Assembly: GCA_022702705.1 (NCBI GenBank)
Contig: CM040434.1
Span: 23,292,001 to 23,356,000, forward strand
DNA from: Papilionanthe hookeriana x Papilionanthe teres
Taxonomy: Eukaryota > Streptophyta > Magnoliopsida > Asparagales > Orchidaceae
DNA: 64,000 nucleotides
Direction of reading: 5' to 3'
Shown here piece by piece: positions 1-11,746 of this stretch. Each line of letters opens with the position of its first letter. The stretch's first letter is position 1. The notes under the pieces are model-generated. The model saw only the letters and a program-made list of their open reading frames with translations, was not told where the DNA came from and did no database searches. The position numbers and the translations under genes are program-made.

Positions 1-510
1 CCCTCTAAATACCCAAAATACCCCTCTTGACCCAAAAATCCAAAACTTCAGAAAATTCGCAGAAAATTCCAGAAAATCCCAAATATTCCCAATTTCATTT
101 TGTCCAACTACACCATGGGCCAATTTTGTCAATTTACCCTACTTTTGTCAAAACCCCCAATTTGACCCATTTTAACCCAAAGTGAACCCAATGTCAAACC
201 AAACCTACCCAATTGACCCCAATTATGGTCCAATTCAATTCTAAACTTCAATTCAACATTCCCAATACCAATCTAGACCAAACCCAAGTCCAATTTGATT
301 GACATTTGGATCCAATTTCACTTTTGGCCTTAAAGCCCAATTTGGACCCATGACCCAAACTTAACCCAAACTCACCCAATTCAGCTCCAATTAACCCCAA
401 ATCTTTTTTAAACCTTCCTTAACATCCCCACAAACAAAACACTAACATGATTTGCCCAAAATTTAGACCCAAACCCCACTCAAATTCAACCCAAAGCTAA
501 AAGGCCCATT

Positions 511-552
511 TTTGACCTAAACCCAAACCTAACCCAAATGAGCCCAAACCCC
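511..552 (-). other. G-tract cluster on the minus strand (possible G-quadruplex) in the 5' LTR
   Basis: Read on the minus strand this stretch has four tracts of three or more G separated by loops of roughly 3, 7 and 8 bases. It is part of a CCCAA-rich, G-poor block that runs from about 1 to 1070 here. Equivalent clusters lie near 14881-14918 in the solo LTR and near 31811-31850 in the 3' LTR. Folding is inference. Confidence 0.4.
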
Positions 553-1645
553 AAAATCAAAACCCAACCAAAGCCAAAACCTCTTTGAAACACTCCCATA
601 AATATTTCTCAACATTAATTTTACATCAATTTCAACCCTAGCCCAACATTGGCCCAACTTGGCCCACTTGGACCTATATTGGCCCATTCACCAAAAGAGC
701 CCAAATTCAACCCAATTCAAACCCAAATCACTCCCAATTTGCTTCAAGTCACTCATGATACATCCATGAGCTAAACCCAACAATTATTTGGACCAACCTC
801 TTTACAAAATTTCATCCCAAAATCCATTTTAAAATCCAAAAGCCCACTTTCCTAAACCATCTTAAAAGCCCATCTAAAACCATTTCAAAAGGCCCAAAAT
901 CCACCCTAAAGCCCACATGACATCTCCATTTGCCATCCACTTAATTAAAGCCATTACCTAAGTCCTAAATTCATCATCAAATAGTTCCAAATCAAGTTTC
1001 ATACAAATTTCCATCAAATTACCAAAAATTCCTAAAATCCATTTTCATGAAATCGACCAAACTTTTTGCCAAGCCAAAGGTGAGCCATGGAGCCATGCAT
1101 AAGCCACATGTGAGCCATGAGAGCTTTGGACACTCCACCATGCCATATTGGGTAAGAAGAGGGAGGGCTTTCCTTAATCCCTAAAGCTCATTAGCCTTAA
1201 TCATGTTTCACCTAAACTTAAATTTAATCCAAATATATTTGGATGGAGACTTCTCCATGCCAAACCAACTGATCCCTTTGATCCCCCACAGCATCCAAAG
1301 CCACCTTGAGGGGTGCACCAAGCCCAAATGGGTGGGTTGACCCATTTAGACTCAAAATTAGCTCCTCCCCCATTCCATCTAAATCAAACCCTTTCACATG
1401 TCAAACCTCAATTGAATGCACCAAACCCCAGCCCTGACCCACCTGAACAAGATGGTGACCAATGCCTGGCCGGCCAGCCACCAGGCCGTCGGAAAACACC
1501 ATGGCCGAGAGCTCACATGTGAGCCCAACTTGGAATTCTCACCTGCCGAGTCGCCCCATCCCCAGTGGCCATTGGAGCTGTTCTTCTCTTGCCAAGAGCA
1601 GCTGATCCCAAGCCCTAACTCTCCCCGGAGGCCCTCCACCCTCTC

Positions 1646-1655
1646 CTATTTAAAC
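1646..1655 (+). promoter_or_regulatory. Candidate LTR TATA box, 5' LTR
   Basis: CTATTTAAAC lies at the end of a GC-rich stretch and is followed by C-rich sequence. It is conserved in the solo LTR (16011-16020) and 3' LTR (32944-32953), which argues for use as the core promoter. Transcription would then start roughly 30 bases downstream, near the CTCGGCCATGAGAAG segment. No start site can be seen directly. Confidence 0.55.
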
Positions 1656-2239
1656 ACCACCCCTCTCGGCCATGAGAAGTGCTGAAACAAACCTTAAGGA
1701 AACTCGCCAAAATTGTTCCGGACTCCTCCCCATACACGATGCACTTGATCACCATCGAGATCCCCCTGCCATTTCTTCTCTGCGAGCTCAATTTCGTAGT
1801 CGAAATCTAGGCCCAAAACCAGGACACTTCTCCACAAGTGAACCAATTCCCAAATTGATTGGTTCTACACCTTAACCATACCAAGGGAAGGTGTCCACCA
1901 AGCAAAAGCCCCATCTCCGAGGCCACCTCAGCTTGCTCCAGCCTCCAAGCTTTGTGATCGGCCGTGGTCGAAATCCAACCTAGACAATTCACTGCACCAG
2001 GAGACTTTATCCGGAGCTTGCTAGGATCCAATCGAAGGTGCAACAACTCTCGGATCGAAGCCACACTTCTCTGAGCAAAGGTATGAGTTAATTCTTCATC
2101 CCGAGCTTCTGGATATTCTCCATTTCAAATGCTTTAATTTCAATGCATGATAACCATATAGATGTGTTCGTCTCTTCAAGACGAATCCATAGAGCATAAG
2201 AACATGAAAATCCATTGAGTATCGAGTGAGATATTAGGG

Positions 2240-2450
2240 ATTTAGTGTGGACGGCTCTCGGGTGAGGACACTTGGGGACGATGAACAGATGCCGTCCATT
2301 TAATACACGCGCGGACAGACGGCTCAGATCGCGTCGGATCAGAAGACGGAGCGATACAGCGGGCCCCGGGAGCGCTGACTCAGATGGCAGCGTCGAATGG
2401 GAGCGCGACGCGTGTGCGTTCGGAGATGCCGGGGATGAGTTGGTGATGCG
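2240..2450 (+). other. GC-rich, CpG-rich block in the 5' LTR
   Basis: A roughly 200-bp island of CG-rich sequence lies in otherwise AT-rich LTR and is repeated at 16610-16820 and 33535-33750. It is downstream of the candidate TATA box, so it would be part of the transcribed leader. Copies differ mainly at CG dinucleotides and by small indels, consistent with methylated CpG decay. No protein is called. Confidence 0.5.
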
Positions 2451-4223
2451 TTGATAAATAGAAAATTAGGGGTATTTTCTATTTATTTAATTCCCTAAAC
2501 TTCAAAAATTCATAACTTTGTGTAGAAAAATCAGAAAAATAAAATAAAAATACCCTCTTGCTCGAGTGAACGAGAGGAGAATAATGTGGAAAAGAAATCA
2601 TTTAATTTCATCAAGTATTTCATTTTTAATAATTTATTTACTCTCTGCATATTTTTAATTCTCCATGCATGTATACAATTCACCATGGCATGAGACCATA
2701 GGGCTTTTGAAGCCTCTGAATTTGGGAACATTCCCTGAATTTTCCAAAGTTATTGATTTTTCAAATTCATGTTACTGTTTTGAGTATTTTATTTCCAATA
2801 AATAGCATGTCGTGAAATAAATTCTAGGAAAATTTGGTGATGTTCCTTGTGACCAGAGGACCCTAGGAAAAATAGGTTTTGAGTTAGTTCATTTAAAACA
2901 ACCCTAATTGGCTTAAACACCCAAAAAGGATCTCTAATTAATTTGAGCTAACCATACATCAAATTGACTTAAAATCAATTCTCCACTGACCTTTAGGATC
3001 AGAGGAACCCACCATAAGAATTTGAAGTCAATTGGACTTGGTTAGCCCTATTAATTGGGTTGATTAAGCCACTTAGTCATTTTAAACTTTAAAAATTCAT
3101 AACTTTCAAAATATCTTTCAAAAATTCATTAAATTGGTTTTGGAGCCTCTCTGATATCAGAGGAATTTAAGAAAATTAAAATTTTAATTTTCCAAAAAAG
3201 TTGATTTTTAATATTATTTTAATATTTTAATAATTAAAAAATAATAAAAATCACAAAAATAATAAAATTCACCAAAATGTCACATTTTGAATTTTAATCA
3301 CTTAGGAACAAACCCCACATTTTTCTTAGGTCTATTTAGTGAGATATTAAATTTTAAAGCTCTAGGGTAATTTTAAAATTAAAAAAATGTATTTTCTAGC
3401 ATTTTCACTAAAATAATTATAATAAATCATAGAAAAATTAGAAAATTGTAAAATTTGATTCTCTGATTTCCTTGATATCAGAGAGATTTTTGAAAAATAT
3501 AAAATTCATTTTTCAACATTTATTTTATTTTTAAATTAATTAACACTCCAAAACTTAAAATAATTATAATAAAAATAATATAATTCAAAAAATCACCAAA
3601 ATTGGTCCAAGTGGTCCTCTGGTCATTAGAAATATCCCCTAATTTTCTTAAGGACAGAAACTTTCCCTTGGTCATGTTATTAAATTTTCCTTGGAAATCT
3701 CTATTTTCTACCAAAAATAATTATATAAATAAATTAAATACAGAAAAATCACATTTTCTCCTCTCATGTCTTTATTGACATATGAGTGAAGTCACATAAA
3801 AATTTCAAGTTCATTTGAGTTCAATTTAGTGAGTTATGAAATTATTAAGCTTAAAGGGTAAAGTGGTAATTAAAATTTTAATCCTTAATTAAAACTTTAG
3901 GTTTAATAAAAAAAAATTAACAAGTAAAATATTTGATCCTAATCTGATTTGGATGATTGAAACTTAAATAATTAAAGGGTAGAAACCCATTAAGCAATTT
4001 AAAATGATTAAACATTAATTAAATAATTGATTAAATTTGGAAGAATAATAAAATTGGAATTATTAAAATAGGGATATTATTAGGAAGAGATTTATTCTTT
4101 AATTTAAAAATCCCTAAATTAATCATTTCATTAATGTTCAATTCTTAATTAAAATGATAATTCAAATTTAAAATATTAAAAGGCTTAATCATTAAACTAA
4201 AATCAAATTATCGAACTCTTTTA

Positions 4224-4560
4224 AAATTTTAATTAAAATTAAAATAAATTAAAAATTAAATTAAAAAAATTAAATAAATCAAATTAAATTAAATTAAATT
4301 AAATTAAATTAAATTAAATTAAAAATTAAATAAAATTAAATTAAAAATTAAATTACATTAAAATAAATTAAATTAAAAAAAAATTAAATTAAATTAAATT
4401 AAATTAAATAAATTAAATAAAATTAAATTAAATCAAATTAAATTAAAATTAAATTAAATCAAATTAATTTAACATCAAATCAAACTAAATTGAATTAAAT
4501 TGAAGTAAATTAAATTAAATTAAATTAAATTAAATTAAATTACATTAAGTTGAATTAAAT
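4224..4560 (+). repeat. (AAATT)n-rich tract, 5' LTR
   Basis: Long runs of the pentanucleotide AAATT/TTAAA are mixed with AAAT and TCAAA variants. Equivalent tracts occur at 18590-18970 and 35540-35905, always at the same place in the LTR, with copy number differing between LTRs. Confidence 0.85.
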
Positions 4561-5343
4561 ATAACACCACCAAAGACATAAAGAATTCAAAATAAATCTA
4601 AAGTAACTTGAACACTATTCCAAATTTAAACCCACTGATTAAATTCAAACTAAATCACCAGTTTACCCTCGGAGCTTTAGTTATCATAACTCCTAAACAG
4701 AACATTAAATGAAATGTTACTTCACTTGTAGGGTATTCAAATGTCCTAGTTCACTGAGCAAGATAACAATAAAACTTGAAATTCTTGGACGATTAATTCA
4801 TTTGTATAATTAAATTCATTTGGGCTTAAAACAATCCTAGAAATATTGAAAAGATGTTTAAGATTTGTCTTAAGCACTTCCTCGATATGATAGGATGTTC
4901 ATAAGAACAATTGAATTTAATTGTTCTTCGATGAAGAAAATCGTCCTCAAACCAAAACACAAAGAACCTAGACGTCATAGGAAATGACTAGCTATAGGAT
5001 TAGGAATTTGGTAGAAAACCATAACCCTTCCCTTAGCCTTACCTAGGAACTTGTTTAAGTATTCTAATTGTGTTTTAAGTGCAGCTTGGGATGACGGGAA
5101 GACCCTCCAGGTACGCTTTTATTTTATTGCAATTTACTTTCTTGCAATTTACGTTATTGCAATTTATTTAACTGCAAATGCATTTTACTTTTCTTGCATG
5201 ATAACACAACTGTTGCATGAAAACCCACACCTTTAGGATAGACCCTAAAACTGAAACCAAAACTAAGTTAAAAGTTATTGCAAGATAAAATTCACCGCCA
5301 CAACATTTCAAAATATAAAACAACACAAAAATTAATCACAAAC

Positions 5344-5360
5344 ATAACACAAAACTACGA
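5344..5360. repeat. 17-bp target site duplication, left copy (RTE LINE)
   Basis: ATAACACAAAACTACGA occurs here and again at 8525-8541, directly bordering the LINE. The uninterrupted LTR copies show the site once (near 36688 in the 3' LTR). Confidence 0.93.
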
Positions 5361-8300
5361 ACAACAACAACAACAACAAAGCCTTAATCCCACTAAGTGG
5401 GGTCGGCTACATGAATCCTTTTTCTCCATTGTGTTCGAATTAGTGTCAAATTTTCGTTCAATTCTAATAAATTAAGATCATTTTTTATGCAATAAGCCCA
5501 AGTTTTCCTAGGTCCGCCTCTCGCCTTTCTTAACATAAGTTGTATTTAAAACATCTACTCTCCTAATCGGATCATCGAGTGGTCGACGTTTAATGTGACC
5601 AAACCATCTAAGGCGACTCTCTCTAATTTTATCCGTCACCGGTGCAACTCCAACCCTTTTACGGATATATTCATTTCGCATTTTGTCTCTAAGAGTAAAG
5701 CCACTCATCCACCTAATCATTCTCATCTCGGCAACACTTAACTTAACATTATGCTTCTCTTTTAAAGGCCAACATTCAAGCACCATAGAGCATTGAAGGT
5801 CTCACCACCATCTTGTAAAATTTTCCTTTCGGTCTAAGTGGTACTTTCTTATCACACAATAGGCCGACGCATTCCTCCACTTCAACCAACCAACCCGAAT
5901 TCTACTATTCACATCCCCATCTATATCACCATCGCTTTGAACAATGGACCCAAGATATCTAAATCGTTCACACCTTTTAATAATTTGATCACCCAAAGTT
6001 ACACCGCTCGTCACTAGACCTACTATTACTAAAATTACATTCCATGTATTCAGCTTTAGTTCTACTCAAACGAAGACCTTTAGACTCCAATGTAGACCTC
6101 CATAATTCAAGTTTTTCCCGGACTTTTTCTCTTGTCTTATCCACAAGGAGGATATCATCGACAAAAAGCATACACCAAGGTACATCCTCTTGTAAATGCC
6201 CAAGTAAGACCATCCATAAATAAAGCAAAAAGATATGGGCTTAAAGCCGATCCTCGATGTAAACCAACGAAATAGTAAAATACTTGGTCAATCCTCCTTC
6301 GGCTCGAACACATGTAACGACTCTAGCATACATATCTTTAATGACTTGAATATAAGTTATATCAACACCTTTCTTCTCAAGGACTCTCCAAAGAACATCT
6401 CTAGGAACCTTATCGTAAGCTTTTTCTAAATCAATAAAAATCAAATGTAGATCCTCCTTATTATCTCTATACTTCTCCATCAAACCTCTCAATAAATGTA
6501 TAGCTTCCATGGTAGACTCGCTCGGCATAAATCCAAATTGATTATGAGAAATCTTCGTAATACGTCTTAACCTATGTTCAATTACCCTCTCCCATAATTT
6601 TAAAGTATGACACATCAATTTAATTCCTCTATAATTTGCACACTCTTGTGCATCTCCTTTATTCTTAAAAATGGGGACCAAAATGCTCTTTCTCCACTCC
6701 TCGGGCATCCTTTTAGTTTTTAAAATAATATTAAAAAGTTTAGTAAGCCAGAAACCCCCAAATCACCTAAACATTTCCACACTTCAATTGGGATATCATC
6801 AGTGTCCTACGTACTTGCCCCCTTAGTTTTCTTTAAAGCCTCATCAATTTCTTTTTTACTAATGCGACGGTAAAAATGAAAAGTTTTATTATTATTAACG
6901 ATATTAAGATCACTAAGGTCAATCGTACTTTCAGCATCATCATTAAAAAGTTTATCAAAATAACTCACCCACCTATGTTGAATATCTTTTTCTAAGAAAA
7001 GCACTTTTTGATTTTCATCTTTAATACACTTTACTTGAGTTAAATCTTTACTTTTCTTTTCTCTTTGTTTAGCTAGTTTATACATATATTTTTCACCTTC
7101 CTTAGTATCTAACATGTTATAAAGATCACTAAAAGCAAAATTTTTAGCGTCACACATTATTCTTTTACACTCCCTACGGGCCGTTTTATATTTTTCCCAG
7201 TTCTCTACGCTTTTACATTTAAACCAATTTTTATAACATAACTTCTTATATTTTATCTTTTCTTGCACATTATCATTCCACCACCAACTATTTTTATTTA
7301 TAGAAACTTTTTCTTTTGATTCTCCAAGTACATCTTTAGCTACTTGTTTAATAGTATTAGTTAATTTTTCCCACATAACATTCACGTCTTCCTGAACATC
7401 CCAAATATTTAAATCTTGAATTTTACTCATAAAAATAATTTTATTTGTGTCTTTTAGGTGCCCCCATCTTATTCTACGATGTTGATTCCTAGTATTCTTT
7501 ATTTTACAACTCTTCATCTTAAAATCTAGAACTAATAATCGATGTTGGGTACTTAATTGCTCACTTGGAATAACCTTACAATCCTTACAATCTCAACGAT
7601 CTCTTCTTCTCATAAGAAAATAATCAATTTGTGTTTTATTAGATCCATTCTTATAAGTAATAAGATGTTCATCTCTTTTCTTGAATAAAGTATTAATAAT
7701 AATCAAATCATACGCTAAAGCAAAATCTAAAATGGCTCTACCTTCTTCATTAATCGCTCCATAACCGTAGCCACCATGAATATTTCTGAAATCTTCTACC
7801 ACTCTACCGACATGTCCATTTAAATCTCCTCCAATAAAAATTTTTTCTTCAAGGGGTATCAAGTGTATTAAGTCTTCTAAATCATTCCGAATTTATCTTT
7901 AGAGCCTATATCTAAACCAACTTGAGGAGCATAAGCACTTATAATATTAAAAATCTTAGTATCAATAATAATCTTAAGTGCTATAATTCTATCTCCAACT
8001 CTATTAATTTTGACAACATTATCTTTCAAACTCTTATCTATAATTACACCTACACCATTTCTAGTACGACTCTTACCGTAAAACCATAGTTTAAAACCTA
8101 AGTTATCAATCTCCTTAGCTTTTTCTCCAACCCATTTAGTTTCTTGAATACATAGGATATTTATCTTTCTATGGATCATAATATCAACCAATTCCATTAG
8201 TTTACCATTGAGAGTACCTATATTCCAGGATCCTATCCTAATACTAGTATCATGGACTAACTTCTTTACCCGCATCCGTCCGTAATGTGGGAACCCTTGC

Positions 8301-8524
8301 TTACTTGACACTACACCCGGCGCCGGTGTAGCGGCCCTTGCACACTTTCCACCGTATTCGGGCCATACAGCCGCGTCGCTTCCGTGGGACGCCCTAGCAC
8401 TTACACAATGATCAAAAGGATTCATGTCATGATTTTTTTTCGACAAGTTTTACGCTGGCTGTCGACTACCTAACGCAACCCTCCACTTTTCACATCCGGG
8501 CTTGGGACCGGCAACGGCAGTGTT
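5361..8524 (-). mobile_element. RTE-type LINE inserted in the 5' LTR, apparently full length
   Basis: About 3164 bp are bounded by a perfect 17-bp target duplication. On the minus strand the element starts at 8524 with a GC-rich leader, encodes an endonuclease followed by a reverse transcriptase, and ends in a (TTG)n tail (5361-5380). Just before the tail lies the characteristic plant segment reading CCCACTAAGTGGGGTCGGC on the + strand, known from plant RTE LINE 3' ends. Length, short tail repeat and single-ORF design fit the RTE clade. It interrupts LTR sequence that is continuous in the other copies, so it inserted after the TAT element did. Confidence 0.92.
5508..8446 (-). pseudogene. RTE LINE polyprotein (AP endonuclease and reverse transcriptase), frameshifted
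   Basis: The reading frame runs from 8446 down and is broken into at least seven pieces. The N-terminal part (8446-7877) shows the apurinic-endonuclease start SWNIGTLNGK and IQETKW. The next piece (7862-7593) has GDLNGHVG and NKTQIDYFLMRR, the DNA-binding and catalytic motifs that nick target DNA. The piece 7517-6807 is a linker. The piece 6708-6241 holds the RT fingers and palm with FIDLEKAYDKVPRDVLW. The piece 6228-5989 carries FVDD (6154-6165), the RT active site. The pieces 6014-5802 and 5786-5508 are the RT thumb and C-terminal region with RLRWFGHIKRRP. Breaks are single frameshifts or stops (for example near 7865); amino acids between them are well conserved. It would have made one cytoplasmic protein driving target-primed reverse transcription. 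Confidence 0.88.
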
Positions 8525-8541
8525 ATAACACAAAACTACGA
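8525..8541. repeat. 17-bp target site duplication, right copy (RTE LINE)
   Basis: Exact repeat of 5344-5360, followed by normal LTR sequence that continues as in the other LTR copies. Confidence 0.93.
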
Positions 8542-9854
8542 TTACAATTAAATTAAAACGTCCTGTTAGATGATCGGGAATACCTCGGATGATGTAACCT
8601 ACGTGTTGCTAACGGGATTTCCCACGGTCTAAATGAAAGTGTGGAACTCATTCAGTTGAGTTTAGCAAATTCATCTGGACTAAGTGAATCCGATAAAAAT
8701 AATGATGCCGGAAGGATGGAACCGTGGGATCTTAACCGGTGTCGTTATAATCAACTTTAAGATTTGTTTTAATCAAAACATAAAAAACACTTGGAAATTA
8801 AGATTTTCTCTAAACCAAAACACTTTTCTCATCCCCTGATTTATGACTTCTAAAACTAAACCCCGTGACAACAAGGAGCTCGGAGCATGGTGGGCAAGCA
8901 CGGCCATCGTCATCAGCAAAACCTGAGTCTACTTCAGCAAAACTTTCCTAGAATTAAATAACAAAGCCATAGGACTTCGAGGTAGTTTGCCTAGTGCAAC
9001 ATAAATCCTCAACTCTTAGTTAGGCATTTGCATTGCAAATTAAGCCCTAACCGGACTTAGGATTCCGAGGTAGTCGTTTGGGCACGACATAAACCCTCAC
9101 ATCTTCAAGGCTATTTGTATGATTCTATCATATAAATATAAGCCCTAATTAATTAAAATTGGCAAGATCAAAACATCAAATAAACATTAGGACTTTCCTA
9201 AATTCAAGCCAAAAGTTAGGGTAGTCGGGAGATTACTGAAGTTCACTTCGAATCTGTGATTTCTCCTACTTTCCTTCCTTTGAATTCCCAAAACAAAATG
9301 TTCTAAACTTGATCCATTCCCTATTGAAATTCCAGAATTCAATCCTTTGAAAAACTTACACTTTGAAATTCTTGAGAGCAGAATTATTGATTATTATCGA
9401 GAGTTTTCTTAGGTGATTCCCGTCACTTAAGATGTAATTAACTATAGGGGCTTGCCCTTATAGGGAATTTTAAAGAACCTGTGTAATATAAACCCCGTTT
9501 AATGCTTTCATATTAAGTAGGGGAATTTGTCGGCTTATAAAATTGGTTCGCGGACCAAACGGATGTCACAAATCTTTTAGTTTATTTAATCGAGCCCCAC
9601 CATCAAGCAGTGTGTCTATCCTTAGGGATAGATACACGGTTTGTGGTGTGGTGCTCTTTTATATAAACTATTCGGGATGTGAGATCGGTTTGATTTCATA
9701 TCTTAAAACCTTCAAATTTAAAATTATTTTCAAAATCAAATACTACTTTTTCAAAACTATTTATTTAAACTAAATTAAAAATTCGCCGACAACTTCTGTT
9801 AGGCGACCCATTTTCAAGATAAAACACACAACATAAAAATATGCCGACAACTTC

Positions 9855-9873
9855 TGGCGACTCCGCTGGGGAC
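9855..9873 (+). promoter_or_regulatory. Primer binding site of the TAT element
   Basis: TGGCGACTCCGCTGGGGAC starts five bases after the LTR end. TGG pairs with the CCA end of a tRNA, and this form resembles the tRNA-Arg type site reported for Ogre/TAT elements. Neither the solo LTR nor the 3' LTR is followed by this sequence, which confirms that 9849 is the 5' LTR border. Confidence 0.85.
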
Positions 9874-10289
9874 AATTCCTCTCTCCATTTTAGTCAAATA
9901 ATTCTGCTTTCAAAAATCGGTAGTGTATCCATGTCCCTAATGGATCAAACTACCCTTCTTTCCGTTGGGATACTATGTTCATTTCTACCTTGAACAAGTA
10001 TAGCCAACATTCTCTCGGATTTAGGAGCCACTGTTTAGACACCCCTAAACAGAGAGGTTCCGAGATCCTTTTACCTCATTTCTGAGGTGGGGTGGACCCC
10101 CAATAGGTGTTAATTTAGGAGTGATCCTTCAAGTCGAGAAGTCTTGCTTAAGACTCTCTTTTCCTTTCCAACTCCGAATCTGATTCCTTACCTTCTCTAC
10201 ACCTTTGAACACTCCATTCTAAATAAACAAACCCTCTAATAAGTGATCCTTTTAACAAATGATTCCTTCTTATAAATATATGAACAACA
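9874..10289 (+). other. 5' untranslated leader of the TAT element
   Basis: About 415 bp lie between the primer binding site and the first ATG. No ORF of note is seen. The region is moderately AT-rich and is presumably RNA leader and packaging sequence; nothing specific is recognised. Confidence 0.5.
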
Positions 10290-10871
10290 ATGAGTTCGGA
10301 CTCTTTTCAATTCCTTTCTTTTCGTCCTAAAGAAAAGAAGCATAACTTAGGACTGACAACCAGAATCTACCCTGCAGAAATGGAAGCCCCGAAACTGATT
10401 TTCTCCTTCACCAATGGATTTGACTTCGCTGTCTATAAGGATGAGCTGCCCGACAATGGGATCATCCGATTTGGACAAAGATTTGAAAATAAGAATGTCA
10501 AGGTCACCGACTTCTCCCTCTTTGCACTGACGAACAAGGTATCTGAAGCTGAGGAGCCGCTGCTTGAGTTCAACCTTAGGTCGACCCAAGAGTTTCCTCC
10601 CCTGCAAAGGATCCCGACTAAGAGGAGTACTGCTGTCCGCAGGAGGACCGTTCTTACTACCCCCACCGGTCTAGTTGTTTCCGCACCCGCCCCGACTTCC
10701 GCCAAATTAAAGGGGAAAGAAATCCGGAATTATGGTGAACTCCGTTACCGTGGAGGGTACGGATCTTCTCGTAAGACCTTCGTTTTCGAAATCGGGTCTA
10801 GTTCAAAGATTCCGTCACCGACAAGGACCCAAAGAAGAAACGAAGTAGAAGGATCGCTAGAGAAGCCATAG
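10290..10871 (+). CDS. ORF1 of the TAT element, unknown function, upstream of gag
   Basis: This open frame of 193 codons starts at an ATG in good plant context (ACAACAATG). No known domain is recognised. The N-terminal third has a hydrophobic box LIFSFTNGFDFAVYKDEL (residues about 36-53); the middle is rich in Arg, Thr and Pro (RRRTVLTTPTG); the end is basic and Ser-rich. Ogre elements are known to carry an extra ORF of unknown function before gag, and position and orientation fit that. It ends in TAG at 10869. The following stretch holds a short repeated word (AATATACACCGCCG, around 10915-10960), after which an open frame resumes at 10982, so the original ORF1 was probably longer and is now split. 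The N-terminal box weakly resembles the start of the extra ORF at 26460. Confidence 0.55.
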   Translation: MSSDSFQFLSFRPKEKKHNLGLTTRIYPAEMEAPKLIFSFTNGFDFAVYKDELPDNGIIRFGQRFENKNVKVTDFSLFALTNKVSEAEEPLLEFNLRSTQEFPPLQRIPTKRSTAVRRRTVLTTPTGLVVSAPAPTSAKLKGKEIRNYGELRYRGGYGSSRKTFVFEIGSSSKIPSPTRTQRRNEVEGSLEKP

Positions 10872-10981
10872 CTGCCGAAATTGCTTTCCTAGAGGAAATT
10901 CCGTAACTCGCTCGAATATACACCGCTACTGTAATATACACCGCCGCCGAATATACACCGCCGCCCGACTACATACCACTT

Positions 10982-11746
10982 TTGGGAGGAAGCAGGTTCC
11001 ATCCCCTCTCCGCCGCAGAGGACGAGGAGAATGTTCGCAAGATTGCTGCCACATTACCTCAGCCCGCATATTACAACGATAGTCGCAAGAAGAGGACTAG
11101 AACTACGCCGTTTGCTCGACTGCAAACTTTGGTAGAAAAGTTGGCAAAGAAGGAAAACTGCCCCGTATCGGAAATTCTACGAAGGATAGGGCGGGTGCCG
11201 GTCAAATCCCGTCTTGGGCCCCGAGTAGAACCCGCCATCATGACAGAAAAGCCCAACAAAAGAATGAAGGCTAGTCCGCCCGTTGTTGTCTCAGGATTAC
11301 AGATTAGGGAGGATACCACCTTCCAGCATTTGGCCGACGGCACCATCCGGTCCTAGACCTTCCGCCGCTAGAAGGATGGTATGGCGTCCCACTATCGGGC
11401 GACTGAGATCGAAACAGCGGCCCGAGAGAGAAAGTCTCGCCGAGAGGCCGGAATGCGAAGAAAGTGCTACTCGCGATAAAGGGGACTCGTGAAAAGGGGA
11501 CCCGGCAGCCTATCGCACGATAACCGCAAAGACACACGAAAAGCCCCGCTAGAAGATGCCATGGAAAAGTCGAGAACCGATATCCGACGATTGGCAAAAG
11601 AAAGAGAAGAAAAGTTCGGAGATGAGATTGATTCATCGGAATTCATGGAGGACGAATATGCGGAAATCAACATGGTCGAGAAACGAGCTTCATCGCCTTC
11701 ACAAGGTGCTCCTGCAGACCGCAGAAGAGAAGAGCCGAACCGATGA
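10982..11746 (+). pseudogene. Continuation of ORF1 / N-terminal gag region, frameshifted
   Basis: Two open stretches in different frames (10982-11356 and 11489-11746) look like one broken reading frame. The first is basic, with a KKRTRTTPFARLQTLVEKLA segment and an Arg/Lys-rich tail; the second is acidic and charged (RRLAKEREEKFGDEIDSSEF). No domain is recognised. The second overlaps the ATG of the coiled-coil segment at 11743 by four bases. I cannot say whether this belongs to ORF1 or is the N-terminal part of gag. Confidence 0.4.

Larger units (their letters stand above)
1..9849 (+). repeat. 5' LTR of the TAT element, truncated by the window edge and split by a LINE
   Basis: Position 1 lines up with about 31297 in the 3' LTR, so roughly 728 bp are missing on the left. 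The LTR ends at 9849 in TATGCCGACA, the same end as the solo LTR (21071) and 3' LTR (38011), and a primer binding site follows five bases later. It contains, in order, a CCCAA-rich block, a TATA-like promoter box (1646-1655), a GC-rich stretch (about 2240-2450), AT-rich spacer, an (AAATT)n tract and a 3' domain. The RTE LINE at 5361-8524 plus one copy of its target duplication is extra. Small ORFs of 60-90 codons inside it have no counterpart that stays open in all LTR copies and are not called. Confidence 0.92.

Noticed and set aside
1313..2454. Small open frames in the GC-rich part of the LTR (also 15565-16826 and 32520-33754)
   Set aside because: Open in several frames at once because of base composition, and their ends differ between LTR copies through indels; no conserved protein.
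4224..4560. (AAATT)n as interstitial telomeric repeat
   Set aside because: Plant telomere repeat is TTTAGGG; this pentanucleotide lacks G and lies inside the LTR in all copies.
10347..10705. Antisense open frames across ORF1
   Set aside because: Shadows of the sense frame; no independent support.
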